Source of the DNA: Nitrospirota bacterium | GTDB taxonomy: Bacteria > Nitrospirota > Thermodesulfovibrionia > Thermodesulfovibrionales > SM23-35 | Length of the DNA stretch: 64,000 nt | Assembly: GCA_013388455.1 (NCBI GenBank) | Contig: JACAFF010000001.1 | Span: 1-64,000, forward strand | Reading direction: 5' to 3' | In this document: one piece after another, positions 51,122 to 60,276 of the stretch | Layout: every line of letters starts with the position of its first letter | Position numbering within the stretch: position 1 is the first letter of the stretch | Notes under the pieces: model-generated | The model's input: only the letters and a program-made list of their open reading frames with translations | The model's database searches: none | What the model was told of the DNA's origin: nothing | Made by a program: the position numbers and the translations under genes

Positions 51122-52235
51122 TCGAGAAGAACTAAAAGAAATGGCAAAGATACATACTGATGGATCAATGTTTGTGAGTCTTTATTTAAATGTAAACCCT
51201 GCAATGAATATAAAGAATGACTACATGATTCATGTAAAAAATATGTTAAAAAAAACGTCTGAAACTTTAGATAAATCAATTTTGAAAAAGATAGGCAATG
51301 ATCTTGGAAAGATTGAGTCATATATAAAAAACAATAAAAAAATATTTAAAAACGGGCTCGCTCTTATCAGTTGCCATGAAAGAGGTTTCTGGAAAGAATT
51401 TCATCTTGCAGTTCCTGTAAAAAATGAAATTATTATTGATAAAACACCTTATATAAAACCGCTTCTTGACATCCTTGATAATCATCAGAGATATGCAATA
51501 CTGCTTGTTGGAAGGGATGTCGCAAGATTTTTTGTTATACATCTTGGGGAGATAGAAGAATATTCAGAATTATATACTAAAGATGTTCCAGGAAGACACA
51601 AAAAAGGTGGATGGTTTGCTCTCTCAGAAAAGAGTTATGAAAGGCATATCGATTACCATGTCAATCTGCACCTGAAGGATGTGCTAAAACAGATGGAAAC
51701 ATTCCTTTCACGGGAATACGTGGGAAGATTGATTATCGGAGGATCGGAAGAGGCGGTTACAAAAGTTAAAACAATGCTTCCATCGAATATAGCAGAAAAA
51801 TTGATAGGTACTTTTCAGGCTGATATGCAGGCAGGAACTAAAGATATATTAAAAAAAGTTAAACCCATTCTTCAGAAAGTAGAAGAAAAGAAAGAAGATG
51901 CGGATGTTGAAGAGTTACTTACAAAAGCTATGAAGAATGAAAATGCGGTAATAGGGATAGAAGATGTTTTGCTCGCATTGCAGGAAGGTAGGATTATGAA
52001 ACTCATAGTTCTTAAAGATTTCAAACATTCAGGTAAGTCTTGTAAAGAATGCGGATATCTAACGATTCAATCTGTTGCTTCATGTCCTTATTGTAAAGGA
52101 GAAATAGATGAAGTAAATTATATTGTTGATCTAATTGCTCAGAAATCTATAGAACAGGGTGCGATTGTAGAAGTTATATCAAAAAACAGGAAACTTCAAG
52201 ATGCGGGTAATATCGGAGCATTTCTGAGATTTTAA
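51114..52235 (+). CDS. Bacterial archaeo-eukaryotic release factor-like protein (baeRF)
   Basis: 373 residues similar to eRF1/Pelota/Vms1-type proteins found in bacteria. The middle domain has AILLVGRDVARFFVIHLGEI and YHVNLHLKDVLKQMETF; the C-terminal domain has EDVLLALQEGRIMKLIVLKD and a zinc ribbon (CKECGYLTIQSVASCPYCKG), ending VEVISKNRKLQDAGNIGAFL, as in the third eRF1 domain. The GGQ loop region is not canonical; GRHKKGGW lies near it. The role is unknown, possibly ribosome rescue. The start overlaps the transporter stop by eight bases. Confidence 0.8.
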   Translation: MLSREELKEMAKIHTDGSMFVSLYLNVNPAMNIKNDYMIHVKNMLKKTSETLDKSILKKIGNDLGKIESYIKNNKKIFKNGLALISCHERGFWKEFHLAVPVKNEIIIDKTPYIKPLLDILDNHQRYAILLVGRDVARFFVIHLGEIEEYSELYTKDVPGRHKKGGWFALSEKSYERHIDYHVNLHLKDVLKQMETFLSREYVGRLIIGGSEEAVTKVKTMLPSNIAEKLIGTFQADMQAGTKDILKKVKPILQKVEEKKEDADVEELLTKAMKNENAVIGIEDVLLALQEGRIMKLIVLKDFKHSGKSCKECGYLTIQSVASCPYCKGEIDEVNYIVDLIAQKSIEQGAIVEVISKNRKLQDAGNIGAFLRF

Positions 52236-52291
52236 TCAGATTTATGTGATAAATATGAACTTAAGATGAGAGGATAATACTGATAGAAAAT

Positions 52292-52741
52292 TTATACTTC
52301 CATCAGTTTTTCTTCCTCTTCCTGTAAGGTTTTGCATTCTATACACATAGTGGTAACAGGTCTTGCATCAAGTCTTCTAATATCAATCTCCTGTCCACAC
52401 TTATCGCATATACCAAAGGTGCCAAGTTTTATTCTATCTAAAGCTTCTTCTATTTTTTTGAGAAGTTTACGTTCTCTACCTCTAAGCCTTAGCATAAAAT
52501 TTCTATCTATTTCTGCAGATGCCTGATCTCCAAGATCAGGATAAACAGTCTTTTCAGGGAGTTCATTAAGTGCAGCTATTGCTTCTGCTAAAAGGGCTTT
52601 TCGTTGTGCTAAAAGTTTTTTCTTTATTTCACCTATTTTCTTTTCTCTGATAGTCAAAATTTTTTTCTTTTTAGTTGGTTTTGTTGATTTTTTTACTGGA
52701 GCAACTTTTTTCAGTTTTTCTTTAGTTTTTTTCATTTTCAC
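52292..52741 (-). CDS. TraR/DksA family zinc-finger transcription regulator
   Basis: 149 residues: a lysine-rich N-terminus (KKVAPVKKSTKPTKKKK), a coiled coil of about 70 residues and a C4 zinc finger (GICDKCGQEI, TTMCIECKT). Such proteins enter the RNA polymerase secondary channel and mediate stringent response or act in sporulation-like stress. The tail EEEEKLMEV is short. Single gene. Confidence 0.9.
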   Translation of the reverse strand: MKMKKTKEKLKKVAPVKKSTKPTKKKKILTIREKKIGEIKKKLLAQRKALLAEAIAALNELPEKTVYPDLGDQASAEIDRNFMLRLRGRERKLLKKIEEALDRIKLGTFGICDKCGQEIDIRRLDARPVTTMCIECKTLQEEEEKLMEV

Positions 52742-52880
52742 TAGGACTCCTAAAAATAATTTTTTAAATTAACAAAATTTAAACCTTTTAGTCAATTAAA
52801 AAAGATGACCAAACTTAGCGATAAAAAGTTATAAGCCTGTGAAATCAATATCATTACGGGCCTAACTTTATTCAGGAGTG

Positions 52881-52930
52881 GCAATCTCATATAGGAAAAG
52901 CGAGATTGTTACGTCGCAGTTGTAATGAAG
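52881..52930 (+). repeat. AATCTC/GAGATT intergenic hairpin repeat, copy 2
   Basis: GCAATCTCATATAGGAAAAG then CGAGATTGTTACGTCGCAGT and TGTAATGAAG. It matches copy 1 at 32904 in the inverted AATCTC/GAGATT and the tail. A further stem GCCTGT/ACGGGC lies about 20 bases upstream. Confidence 0.6.
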
Positions 52931-53009
52931 TTCATTAATTAACCTATCCAGACAGTCTTTTTGGAATCTTTTATTTCTTCAATAATGTAGATTAGTTTAA
53001 AATATAAAA

Positions 53010-53792
53010 ATGAAGGATTTACAAGACGCTCTTAATTTAGCTTGTAGCGCAAGCGAAGAGGAATTAAACAAGTTTTTATATCATTCATCTATTAGAGTGC
53101 TTCAGCGGATTTTGATAAATCCCAATCTCACAGAGGATCACGTACTGATTCTTTCTGGCAGAAGAAATCTCCCCTTTGAAATAATTGAATCTATCTATGC
53201 AGATAATCGGTGGAAGGACAGTTACCGCATTAAATTAGCTCTCTGTAAAAACCCGAAAACTCCGCAAAGGATTTCTTTATCACTAATAAAATCTTTGAAA
53301 ATATTAGATCTTGCGGATCTTACAAGGAATAAAAATATTCCTATAAATGTAAGAGCAAAAGCTGAGGCACATATTATTGAGAAAATAATATCGCTGCCGT
53401 TAGGAATCAAAATGACTCTTGCAAGAAGGGCAAGTAATAATGTACTGCTAAGGCTTATCGAAGATGGCATGAAAGAAGTTGTTGACATATGTCTTGAAAG
53501 TCCATATATAACAGAAGGAGATATATGCAAGATTATAAGTATGAAGAAAATAACATCACAAGTTATTCGACAGATAGCAAATCATCCAAAATGGTCGGTT
53601 AGATATACAGTCCAGTTGTCGCTAATTATGAATAATCATACTCCTCTTTCACGAATTGTTTATTTTCTTAGTAATATAAAGACATCTGACCTGAGAGAAT
53701 TATACAATTTTCCTTCACTCCCGATTAGTACAAAACCATTTGTCTACAGGGAATTGTCAAATAGAGAGGAAAATAAACATGAATTAGAATAG
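53010..53792 (+). CDS. Hypothetical alpha-helical repeat protein (HEAT/LRV-like)
   Basis: 260 residues, nearly all helix, with repeating phrases of the type ALCKNPKTP, ILINPNLTEDHVL and IANHPKWSVRY, resembling leucine-rich-repeat-variant or HEAT-like solenoids (DUF2336-like proteins have such repeats). Probably a protein-interaction module. No cysteine motif or membrane helix. I cannot name a function. Flanked by a repeat upstream and the convergent YchF gene 12 bases away. Confidence 0.7.
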   Translation: MKDLQDALNLACSASEEELNKFLYHSSIRVLQRILINPNLTEDHVLILSGRRNLPFEIIESIYADNRWKDSYRIKLALCKNPKTPQRISLSLIKSLKILDLADLTRNKNIPINVRAKAEAHIIEKIISLPLGIKMTLARRASNNVLLRLIEDGMKEVVDICLESPYITEGDICKIISMKKITSQVIRQIANHPKWSVRYTVQLSLIMNNHTPLSRIVYFLSNIKTSDLRELYNFPSLPISTKPFVYRELSNREENKHELE

Positions 53793-53804
53793 GGTATGTA
53801 GAAT

Positions 53805-54899
53805 TCATATATTGAACCTGAAATAGATTATATCTCCATCCTTCACCTCGTATGTCTTTCCTTCAAGTCGTAGCAATCCTTTATCACGCGCAGCATGTAT
53901 ATTGCCTACTTTTATAAAATCTTCATAGGAAATAACCTCTGCCCGTATAAATCCTCTTTCAATATCAGAATGAATTTTTCCAGCAGATTCTTGAGCTGTA
54001 GCTCCTTTTCTAATACTCCATGCTCTTAATTCGTTTCCTGTGTATGTGAAGAATGATATAAGATCGAGAATATAATAACTCATACGAACTAATTTGTTCA
54101 GAGCAGGTTCTTTTATCCCTAAATCATTAAAAAACAATTGGGCTTCTTCAGGAAGTAATTGGGAAAGTTCCATCTCTAATTTACCGCAAATAGATAAAAT
54201 AGATACTTTTTTTCTGTTCTTATTTTCAAGATATTTTTTAATATGTTCTTCAAGCTTTTTTATCTTATCAGTATTTAAATAATCTTCACTAATATTTAAT
54301 ACTATTATTTCAGACTTTAGAGATAAGAACTGTAAATGCTTCATGGTCATCTTTTCTTCTTTACTGAATTGGATTTCACTGAGAGGTATTTCTTTTTCAA
54401 GAAAATTTTTGCATTTAAGAAGAAGTTTTTTTTCGGATTCATCAGGTTTTTTACCGCGCTTTATATCGTAGTCAATTTTATTAAGCCGTTTTTCTATAAG
54501 TTCAAGATCACCGAATATTAATTCAAAATCGACAGTTTCAATATCCCTTAATGCATCAATATTACCAAAAGGATGGAAAACTTTATCGTCTTTAAATACC
54601 CTGACAACTTGAAGCAAAGCATCAGCATCTTTTATAACATCAAATACCTTTTTGTTTTGATCTATTTCACCCTTGGTTAAGCCGATGAAGTCAATATATT
54701 CTATAGTGGCATTAGTAGTTTTTTTTGGTTTGAATATCTCAGAGAGTTTATTGAGCCTCATGTCAGGGACTTTCACTACTCCTTTATGAGGTTCTCCAGA
54801 AAGTGAGGGATAAGGATGAGTTTCAATATTCAATCCTGTCAGCGCGTTGAAAACCGTTGTTTTTCCTGAATTTGACAGTCCTATTATTGCAATATTCAT
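53805..54899 (-). CDS. ychF: YchF/OLA1-like GTP/ATP-binding translation factor
   Basis: 364 residues. P-loop GLSNSGKTTVFNAL (the usual GLPNVGKS form altered), switch region TIEYIDFIGLTKGE, the YchF NxxE motif as LNISED in place of NKxD, a coiled-coil insertion and the C-terminal TGS domain (RAWSIRKGATAQESAGKIHS, FIRAEVISYEDF, GDIIYFRFN). It belongs to the Obg-related YchF family with ATP preference, ribosome-associated. Slightly divergent from the core bacterial YchF, so a paralogue is possible. Confidence 0.87.
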   Translation of the reverse strand: MNIAIIGLSNSGKTTVFNALTGLNIETHPYPSLSGEPHKGVVKVPDMRLNKLSEIFKPKKTTNATIEYIDFIGLTKGEIDQNKKVFDVIKDADALLQVVRVFKDDKVFHPFGNIDALRDIETVDFELIFGDLELIEKRLNKIDYDIKRGKKPDESEKKLLLKCKNFLEKEIPLSEIQFSKEEKMTMKHLQFLSLKSEIIVLNISEDYLNTDKIKKLEEHIKKYLENKNRKKVSILSICGKLEMELSQLLPEEAQLFFNDLGIKEPALNKLVRMSYYILDLISFFTYTGNELRAWSIRKGATAQESAGKIHSDIERGFIRAEVISYEDFIKVGNIHAARDKGLLRLEGKTYEVKDGDIIYFRFNI

Positions 54900-54985
54900 T
54901 TGTTTAATTCATTTAATCATACTTTTAAACTTATATTATCAAAAGTGTTATATTAAATATACAAACATTTTATTCAGGAGGAACC

Positions 54986-56443
54986 ATGAATTACAAACTG
55001 GAAAAGGAAACTTTGCTTTATTCTCTTAAAGTAGTTCTGATATCTGCTATTCTTTGTTTTTTAATTGCTGATTTAGGTTCATATGCCTATTCAAATGAAT
55101 TAAAAAGTTCAGAGAAATCAATAAATGTTTTAAGCAGGATCGGAGAAGCGACTGCTGAAATTGTTGAAGCTGTCAGGCCTGCTGTTGTAAATATTTCAAC
55201 AACGCGAACAATAAAGGTGAGAGAGAAAATTAATCCTTTTTTCGATGATCCTTTTTTTAGAAGATTTTTTGGAGACCAGTTTAGAACTCCAAAGGAAAGA
55301 AAGGCTGCAAATCTTGGGTCAGGTGTTATTATTGATTCCAGAGGCTATATTTTAACAGCAAATCATGTTATTCAAGGAGCAGAAGAAATAAGAGTAACTC
55401 TGTCAGATAAAAGGGAATTCAAAGGCAAGATTATTGGGACAGATGCGATGACTGATATAGGGGTTATAAAGATAGAAGCAGAAAATCTACCTACAATAAA
55501 GTTGGGTGATTCGGAAAAACTTAGAGTTGGAGAGACTGTTCTTGCTATTGGTAGTCCCTATGGATTAAGCCAGACAGTTACTATGGGTATTGTTAGTGCA
55601 GTGGGAAGAGCTAATGTCGGGATAGCTGATTATGAAGATTTTATTCAGACAGATGCAGCAATAAACCCTGGAAATTCCGGTGGAGCATTAGTCAACGTGA
55701 AGGGCGAACTTGTGGGAATCAATACCGCTATCTTCAGTACAAGCGGAGGGTATCAGGGTATAGGTTTTGCCGTTCCAATAAATATGGCAAGGACAGTAAT
55801 GGATAGTCTTATTAAAGAAGGTAAGGTTATAAGGGGATGGCTTGGTATTACTATTCAGAGCCTAACTCCAGAACTCGCCGAGCAGTTCAATATAAAAGAT
55901 GATTGGGGAGTCCTTGTTGGTGATGTAGTAGAAGGCAGTCCAGCAGAAAAGGCCGGTCTTGAACGAGGTGACGTCATCATTGAGTATAATGGTAAGAAAG
56001 TAGAAGAGCCTAATCAGTTAAGAAATATGGTGGCAAATACCTTACCAGGTAAAGAGGTTGAAATAAAAATTATTCGGGATAATCATAAGTATACAAAGAA
56101 GATTGTTATTACTGAACTGCCTTCAGATATGCAAAAACTGTCAAAGGGTGAATATAACAATCTTTTAAATGGTGTAACAGTAAGTGATCTTACCCCTGAT
56201 ATATACAGTAACTATAATATTCCTAAAAAAATCAAAGGGGTTATAATAACACAAATTGAAGCTGACAGCCCTGCTGATGCAGTTTTGAATGAGGGAGATA
56301 TTATAAGGGAAATAAACAGAAATCCTGTAACAAATACAAAAGAATATGAATTAATAGTATCAAAAATAAAACCTGGAGATGACATTATGCTTCTTATATT
56401 CAGAGGCGGCACATCTTCATTTGTTATTCTCTCGAATAAATAA
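54986..56443 (+). CDS. HtrA/DegP-type periplasmic serine protease
   Basis: 485 residues with N-terminal membrane/signal helix (about 12-33), trypsin-like domain with catalytic H127 (TANHVIQG), D157 (AMTDIGVI) and S231 (NPGNSGGALV), then two PDZ domains (GWLGITIQS, KIKGVIITQIEADSP). It degrades or chaperones misfolded envelope proteins. Ribosome site AGGAGG before ATG 54986. Confidence 0.93.
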   Translation: MNYKLEKETLLYSLKVVLISAILCFLIADLGSYAYSNELKSSEKSINVLSRIGEATAEIVEAVRPAVVNISTTRTIKVREKINPFFDDPFFRRFFGDQFRTPKERKAANLGSGVIIDSRGYILTANHVIQGAEEIRVTLSDKREFKGKIIGTDAMTDIGVIKIEAENLPTIKLGDSEKLRVGETVLAIGSPYGLSQTVTMGIVSAVGRANVGIADYEDFIQTDAAINPGNSGGALVNVKGELVGINTAIFSTSGGYQGIGFAVPINMARTVMDSLIKEGKVIRGWLGITIQSLTPELAEQFNIKDDWGVLVGDVVEGSPAEKAGLERGDVIIEYNGKKVEEPNQLRNMVANTLPGKEVEIKIIRDNHKYTKKIVITELPSDMQKLSKGEYNNLLNGVTVSDLTPDIYSNYNIPKKIKGVIITQIEADSPADAVLNEGDIIREINRNPVTNTKEYELIVSKIKPGDDIMLLIFRGGTSSFVILSNK

Positions 56444-56450
56444 AAATTGA

Positions 56451-57626
56451 TTATGTAATTTTTCTCATTACTGAAATAAGAGGGACATTAAATTTATCTG
56501 CAATTTTTTTGCAGTCCTCATATTCAGGTGTTATTTTTTTTAGATTTTTGTTGAGCTTTGAGGATTTTACTTTTACTTTACCCCACTTTGTATCTATTGT
56601 TCTTATTTGCCTTTCAAGGATTCTCCTTTTAGTTTCATAAAATCTCAAGCCAATTGTAGAGGTCTCTCGAAGTATTATCTCTATTAGGTTATCTCTCTGT
56701 TCTATCCGTGAAAGTATGGTCATCAATATGCCAGGTCTTCCCTTCTTCATGATTACCTGAGTGAGATAGACATCAAGAGCACCTGCTTTGTAAAGCTTCT
56801 CTATAACATGTTCAAAAATCTGAGGATTCATATCATCGATATTAGTCTCGATTACCGTGATAATTTCATTTTCAAAAAAAGTGTTTTTATCTGTAGTTTC
56901 ACCAATAAAAATCCTCAATACATTTGGCCAGTTTTGAAATTTATTTTCTCCTGCACCTATTCCAATCTTATTGATTTTCATTATCGGAACATCACCAAAA
57001 GCTGACGAAATTTCTCTAATGATTGCTGCTCCAGTTGGAGTAGTTAACTCAGAAGACACTCCTCCTGAATAAACAGGGACATTCTTAAGTATTTCAGCAG
57101 TTGCTGGAGCAGGGACAGGAATTTTACCATGTTTTGTTTGGATGACGCCGCTTCCAAGATTTATTGGGGATGAATAGACTTTATCTATGCCCATAAGGTT
57201 TAAACCAATGATTGTTCCAAATATATCAATTATACAGTCGACAGCGCTGAGCTCATGTAGATGGACTTTATCAAATGAAATACCATGAACGCGTGCTTCA
57301 GCATCAAAAATTCTCTTCAGCGTTCTAAGTCCTTGCTCTTTAATAACTGATGAAAGTGAAGATGAATTGATTAATTTTTCAGCATCTTTCCATCTTCTTA
57401 TAGCTTTATCAGCTTTCACTGAAGGTATTTGAGAAATTTTAATAGTGACTTTCTTTGCAGAAAGAAATGAACGTTTAACTTTTTGAACATGTAGTTTATA
57501 TCCTTCAATATGGATCTTTTTTATCTCTCTTTCCAATTTTTTATACGAAAGTCCTGCATCAATAAGAGCACCAAGACTCATGTCACCGCTTATTCCTGAA
57601 AAACAATCAAAATATGCAATTTTCAC
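56451..57626 (-). CDS. larC: LarC nickel-pincer cofactor insertion protein
   Basis: 391 residues starting KIAYFDCFSGISGDMSLGAL, with HLHELSAVDCIIDIFGT and METNIDDMNPQIFEHV-type text (TNIDDMNPQIFE), all signatures of LarC, the CTP-dependent nickel chelatase that finishes the pyridinium bisthiocarboxylate mononucleotide cofactor of lactate racemase. Here one continuous frame, unlike the programmed frameshift of L. plantarum. LarB, LarE and LarA are not in the window. GTG start at 57624-57626. Confidence 0.92.
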   Translation of the reverse strand: MKIAYFDCFSGISGDMSLGALIDAGLSYKKLEREIKKIHIEGYKLHVQKVKRSFLSAKKVTIKISQIPSVKADKAIRRWKDAEKLINSSSLSSVIKEQGLRTLKRIFDAEARVHGISFDKVHLHELSAVDCIIDIFGTIIGLNLMGIDKVYSSPINLGSGVIQTKHGKIPVPAPATAEILKNVPVYSGGVSSELTTPTGAAIIREISSAFGDVPIMKINKIGIGAGENKFQNWPNVLRIFIGETTDKNTFFENEIITVIETNIDDMNPQIFEHVIEKLYKAGALDVYLTQVIMKKGRPGILMTILSRIEQRDNLIEIILRETSTIGLRFYETKRRILERQIRTIDTKWGKVKVKSSKLNKNLKKITPEYEDCKKIADKFNVPLISVMRKIT

Positions 57627-57787
57627 AGTAATTTCTCCTCAGATAAGAATTATTTTACCACACAAGAAGATAATTAAAGGACGATCAATTGCATGCTGTA
57701 TTACAAAGTTTCTTTGGAAGAATTTTAAAGAGAATCTTCTTAGTTTTCAACGTTACTTTGAATAAGTTATGGTATAATTCACTTGGA

Positions 57788-58834
57788 ATGAATATTAAAG
57801 ACATTGTTAAAACCAATATTTTGTCATTATCTGCATATAATGCAAAGGAGATTAATTGTAAGGTCAAGCTTGATGCTAATGAAAGCCCATACGGTTTTAA
57901 AGGTTTGCAAAAGTTTTTAAAATCTATAAAGACTAATAGATATCCAGATCCAGAAGCTAAAGATCTTAAAAGACTCCTTTCAAGAGATTTAAAATTAAAA
58001 CCCGAAAATATACTTCAGGGAAATGGGTCAGATGAATTAATTTATTATCTTATTACAACTTTTGGAGGCCCTGTTCTTTATCCAGTGCCTACATTCTCGA
58101 TGTATGGGATCATTTCGCAAGCTATAGGTGAGAAAAGGATTGAAATTCCTCTGGGGAATGAATTTGACCTCGATATAAAAGGCACTTTATACGCTATCAG
58201 AAAAGAGAAACCCAGGTTAATCTTTCTTAGCTCTCCTAATAACCCGACAGGAAATTGTTTTTCTAAAGACAAAATTTTAAGAATAATAGATGCTACCCAA
58301 AATAAAGCTATTGTTGTAGTTGATGAAGCATACCAGCCTTTTGCGAGTGATAGAGGGTTTATTCCTTTACTTAGCGACTATGAAAATCTTGTTATTTTAA
58401 GGACGTTAAGTAAAATAGGACTGGCAGCAATGAGGGTAGGGTTTCTTATCGCGGATAAAGAGATCATCAATGAAGTGAATAAGGTCAGACTGCCATATAA
58501 TCTCAATTCTATTTCTCAGGCAATAGCCTGTGCAGTTCTTAAAGATAAATCTATCAGGACAGGAATCATAAAATCAATCGTTTCAGAAAGGAAAAGACTT
58601 CACGATGAGCTTTCAAAGATAGAGAATATAAAGCCCTATCCATCAGAAGCAAATTTTATATTATTCAAAGTTAAAAATCCTGATTTTATTTATAAAAAAC
58701 TTTTTAAAAAAGGTGTGCTTGTGAGAAATATGAAAGGTGTCGTAGATGGATGCTTAAGGGTGACGGTAGGGACACCAGAGGAAAATAGAATTTTTCTGAA
58801 GGCATTAAAGGAGGTTGCGTGTATAAAGAGTTGA
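57788..58834 (+). CDS. hisC: Histidinol-phosphate aminotransferase
   Basis: 348-residue fold-type I PLP enzyme: LDANESPYGF, LQGNGSDELIYYLI, SSPNNPTGN, VVDEAYQPF and the PLP Lys in RTLSKIGLAAMRVGF. It converts imidazole-acetol phosphate and glutamate to histidinol phosphate. ATG at 57788 (MNIKDIV) chosen; upstream in-frame codons from 57689 give an unlikely extension. HisB follows after 13 bases. Confidence 0.93.
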   Translation: MNIKDIVKTNILSLSAYNAKEINCKVKLDANESPYGFKGLQKFLKSIKTNRYPDPEAKDLKRLLSRDLKLKPENILQGNGSDELIYYLITTFGGPVLYPVPTFSMYGIISQAIGEKRIEIPLGNEFDLDIKGTLYAIRKEKPRLIFLSSPNNPTGNCFSKDKILRIIDATQNKAIVVVDEAYQPFASDRGFIPLLSDYENLVILRTLSKIGLAAMRVGFLIADKEIINEVNKVRLPYNLNSISQAIACAVLKDKSIRTGIIKSIVSERKRLHDELSKIENIKPYPSEANFILFKVKNPDFIYKKLFKKGVLVRNMKGVVDGCLRVTVGTPEENRIFLKALKEVACIKS

Positions 58835-58847
58835 ATAGGAGAAGAAT

Positions 58848-59438
58848 ATGAGGACAGCAACAATTGAGAGGAAAACAAAGGAGACGGATATAAAAGTTAA
58901 AGTCAATCTTGACGGTAAAGGAAATTATACAATCGATACCTCAATTCCGTTCTTTGATCATATGCTTTCACTTATGTGTAAGCATGGGCTTTTTGATATG
59001 AAGATAAAAGCAAAAGGTGATACCGAGATTGACGATCATCATACAGTAGAAGATATAGGAATAGTGCTGGGCAAAGCAATAAAACAAGCCCTTAGAAAAA
59101 AGGAAGGTATATCAAGATACGGTCAGGCATCTGTGCCAATGGATGAAGCGCTTGCTCTGGTTAGCCTTGATATCAGTGGAAGGCCTTACCTTGTATACAG
59201 GGTTCAGTTTTCGAAGAAGAGTAAATTAAAGAACTTCGACCCTGATCTTATCGAGGATTTTTTGCTTGCATTTGTGAGCAACAGTGGAATTACCCTTCAT
59301 ATAGAATCTCAGTATGGGAGGAATACTCACCATATAATTGAGGCTATATTCAAAGCCCTGGGTAGAGCACTAAAGCAAGCTGTAACTATCGATCCGAGGA
59401 TTAAGGGTGTGCCTTCAACAAAGAAATGTTTAGACTGA
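58848..59438 (+). CDS. hisB: Imidazoleglycerol-phosphate dehydratase
   Basis: 196 residues: [37 protein letters not shown]-type motif here as [14 protein letters not shown]. Manganese-binding histidine synthesis enzyme, single-domain (no phosphatase fusion). Ribosome site AGGAGAAG. Coupled to hisC. Confidence 0.95.
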   Translation: MRTATIERKTKETDIKVKVNLDGKGNYTIDTSIPFFDHMLSLMCKHGLFDMKIKAKGDTEIDDHHTVEDIGIVLGKAIKQALRKKEGISRYGQASVPMDEALALVSLDISGRPYLVYRVQFSKKSKLKNFDPDLIEDFLLAFVSNSGITLHIESQYGRNTHHIIEAIFKALGRALKQAVTIDPRIKGVPSTKKCLD

Positions 59439-59493
59439 TTAATAAATTTTTTCAGGAAAATACACCCCTTCAACCATCTCAAGAGGGGAAGTT

Positions 59494-60276
59494 ATGAAAA
59501 TAGCAATAACAGGAAAAGGTGGAGTAGGTAAGACCACTCTTGCATCTTTATTGAGTCAACTTTTTTCAGCAGATGGCAAAAGAGTAATTGCTGTTGATGC
59601 AGATCCGGATGCAAATCTTGCATCTGCCCTTGGTGTTCCAAAAGAAAAAGCAGAAAAGATAAAACCAATATCAGATATGCAAGAGCTTATAGAGGAGAGA
59701 ACAGGAACGAAAAGAGGCAGGATGGGAGGAATATTTAAATTAAATCCTAAAGTTGATGATTTACCAGATGAAATCGGGTATCGAATAAACGATATTACAC
59801 TCATGACTATTGGGAAATTGAAGGCAGCAGCATCCGGATGTTACTGTCCTGAAAATGTGCTTCTCAGAAATTTGCTTAAACACTTGATTTTGCAACGTAG
59901 TGAAGTTGTTATTGTTGATATGGAAGCAGGGATAGAGCATTTGACGAGAGGAACAGCAGAGTCTGTTGATGCATTTATAGTTGTTGTTGAACCAGGACAG
60001 AGAAGTATACAGACAGCAAGAGCAGTTAAAGAGTTAGCAAAAGGTCTTGGTGTCAAAAATGTTTTTGTTGTAGCAAATAAAATAAGGGATTCCAAAGATT
60101 TAGATTTTATAAAAGAAAACATAGAAAATATGCAATTTATAGGAGCTATTGCATTTAACAATGCTGTTATGGAAGCGGATATTCGGGGATTATCGCCATA
60201 TAAATTATCACCAGAAACAGTTAAGGATGTAGAAGAAATAAAAAATAGATTAGAAAAATTATATTTGAAAAAATGA
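59494..60276 (+). CDS. CooC-like P-loop ATPase (second of two)
   Basis: 260 residues: deviant Walker A TGKGGVGKTTLASLL, VDADPDANLASALG, and SGCYCPENVLL carrying the CxC pair. Closest in style to CODH/ACS-type CooC. Unrelated in position to CODH genes; it heads a run with UspA, an ion exchanger and a folate enzyme, starts and stops overlapping. A hairpin CCCCTT/GAGGGG (59465-59488) overlaps its ribosome site AGGGGAAG. Confidence 0.87.
   Translation: MKIAITGKGGVGKTTLASLLSQLFSADGKRVIAVDADPDANLASALGVPKEKAEKIKPISDMQELIEERTGTKRGRMGGIFKLNPKVDDLPDEIGYRINDITLMTIGKLKAAASGCYCPENVLLRNLLKHLILQRSEVVIVDMEAGIEHLTRGTAESVDAFIVVVEPGQRSIQTARAVKELAKGLGVKNVFVVANKIRDSKDLDFIKENIENMQFIGAIAFNNAVMEADIRGLSPYKLSPETVKDVEEIKNRLEKLYLKK

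Noticed and set aside
52830-52880. Intrinsic terminator GCCTGT/ACGGGC upstream of the second hairpin repeat
   Set aside because: The stem is short with a 17-base loop and no T tract.
54847-55029. Short frames bridging ychF and htrA
   Set aside because: They overlap well-supported genes on both sides and have low-complexity text.
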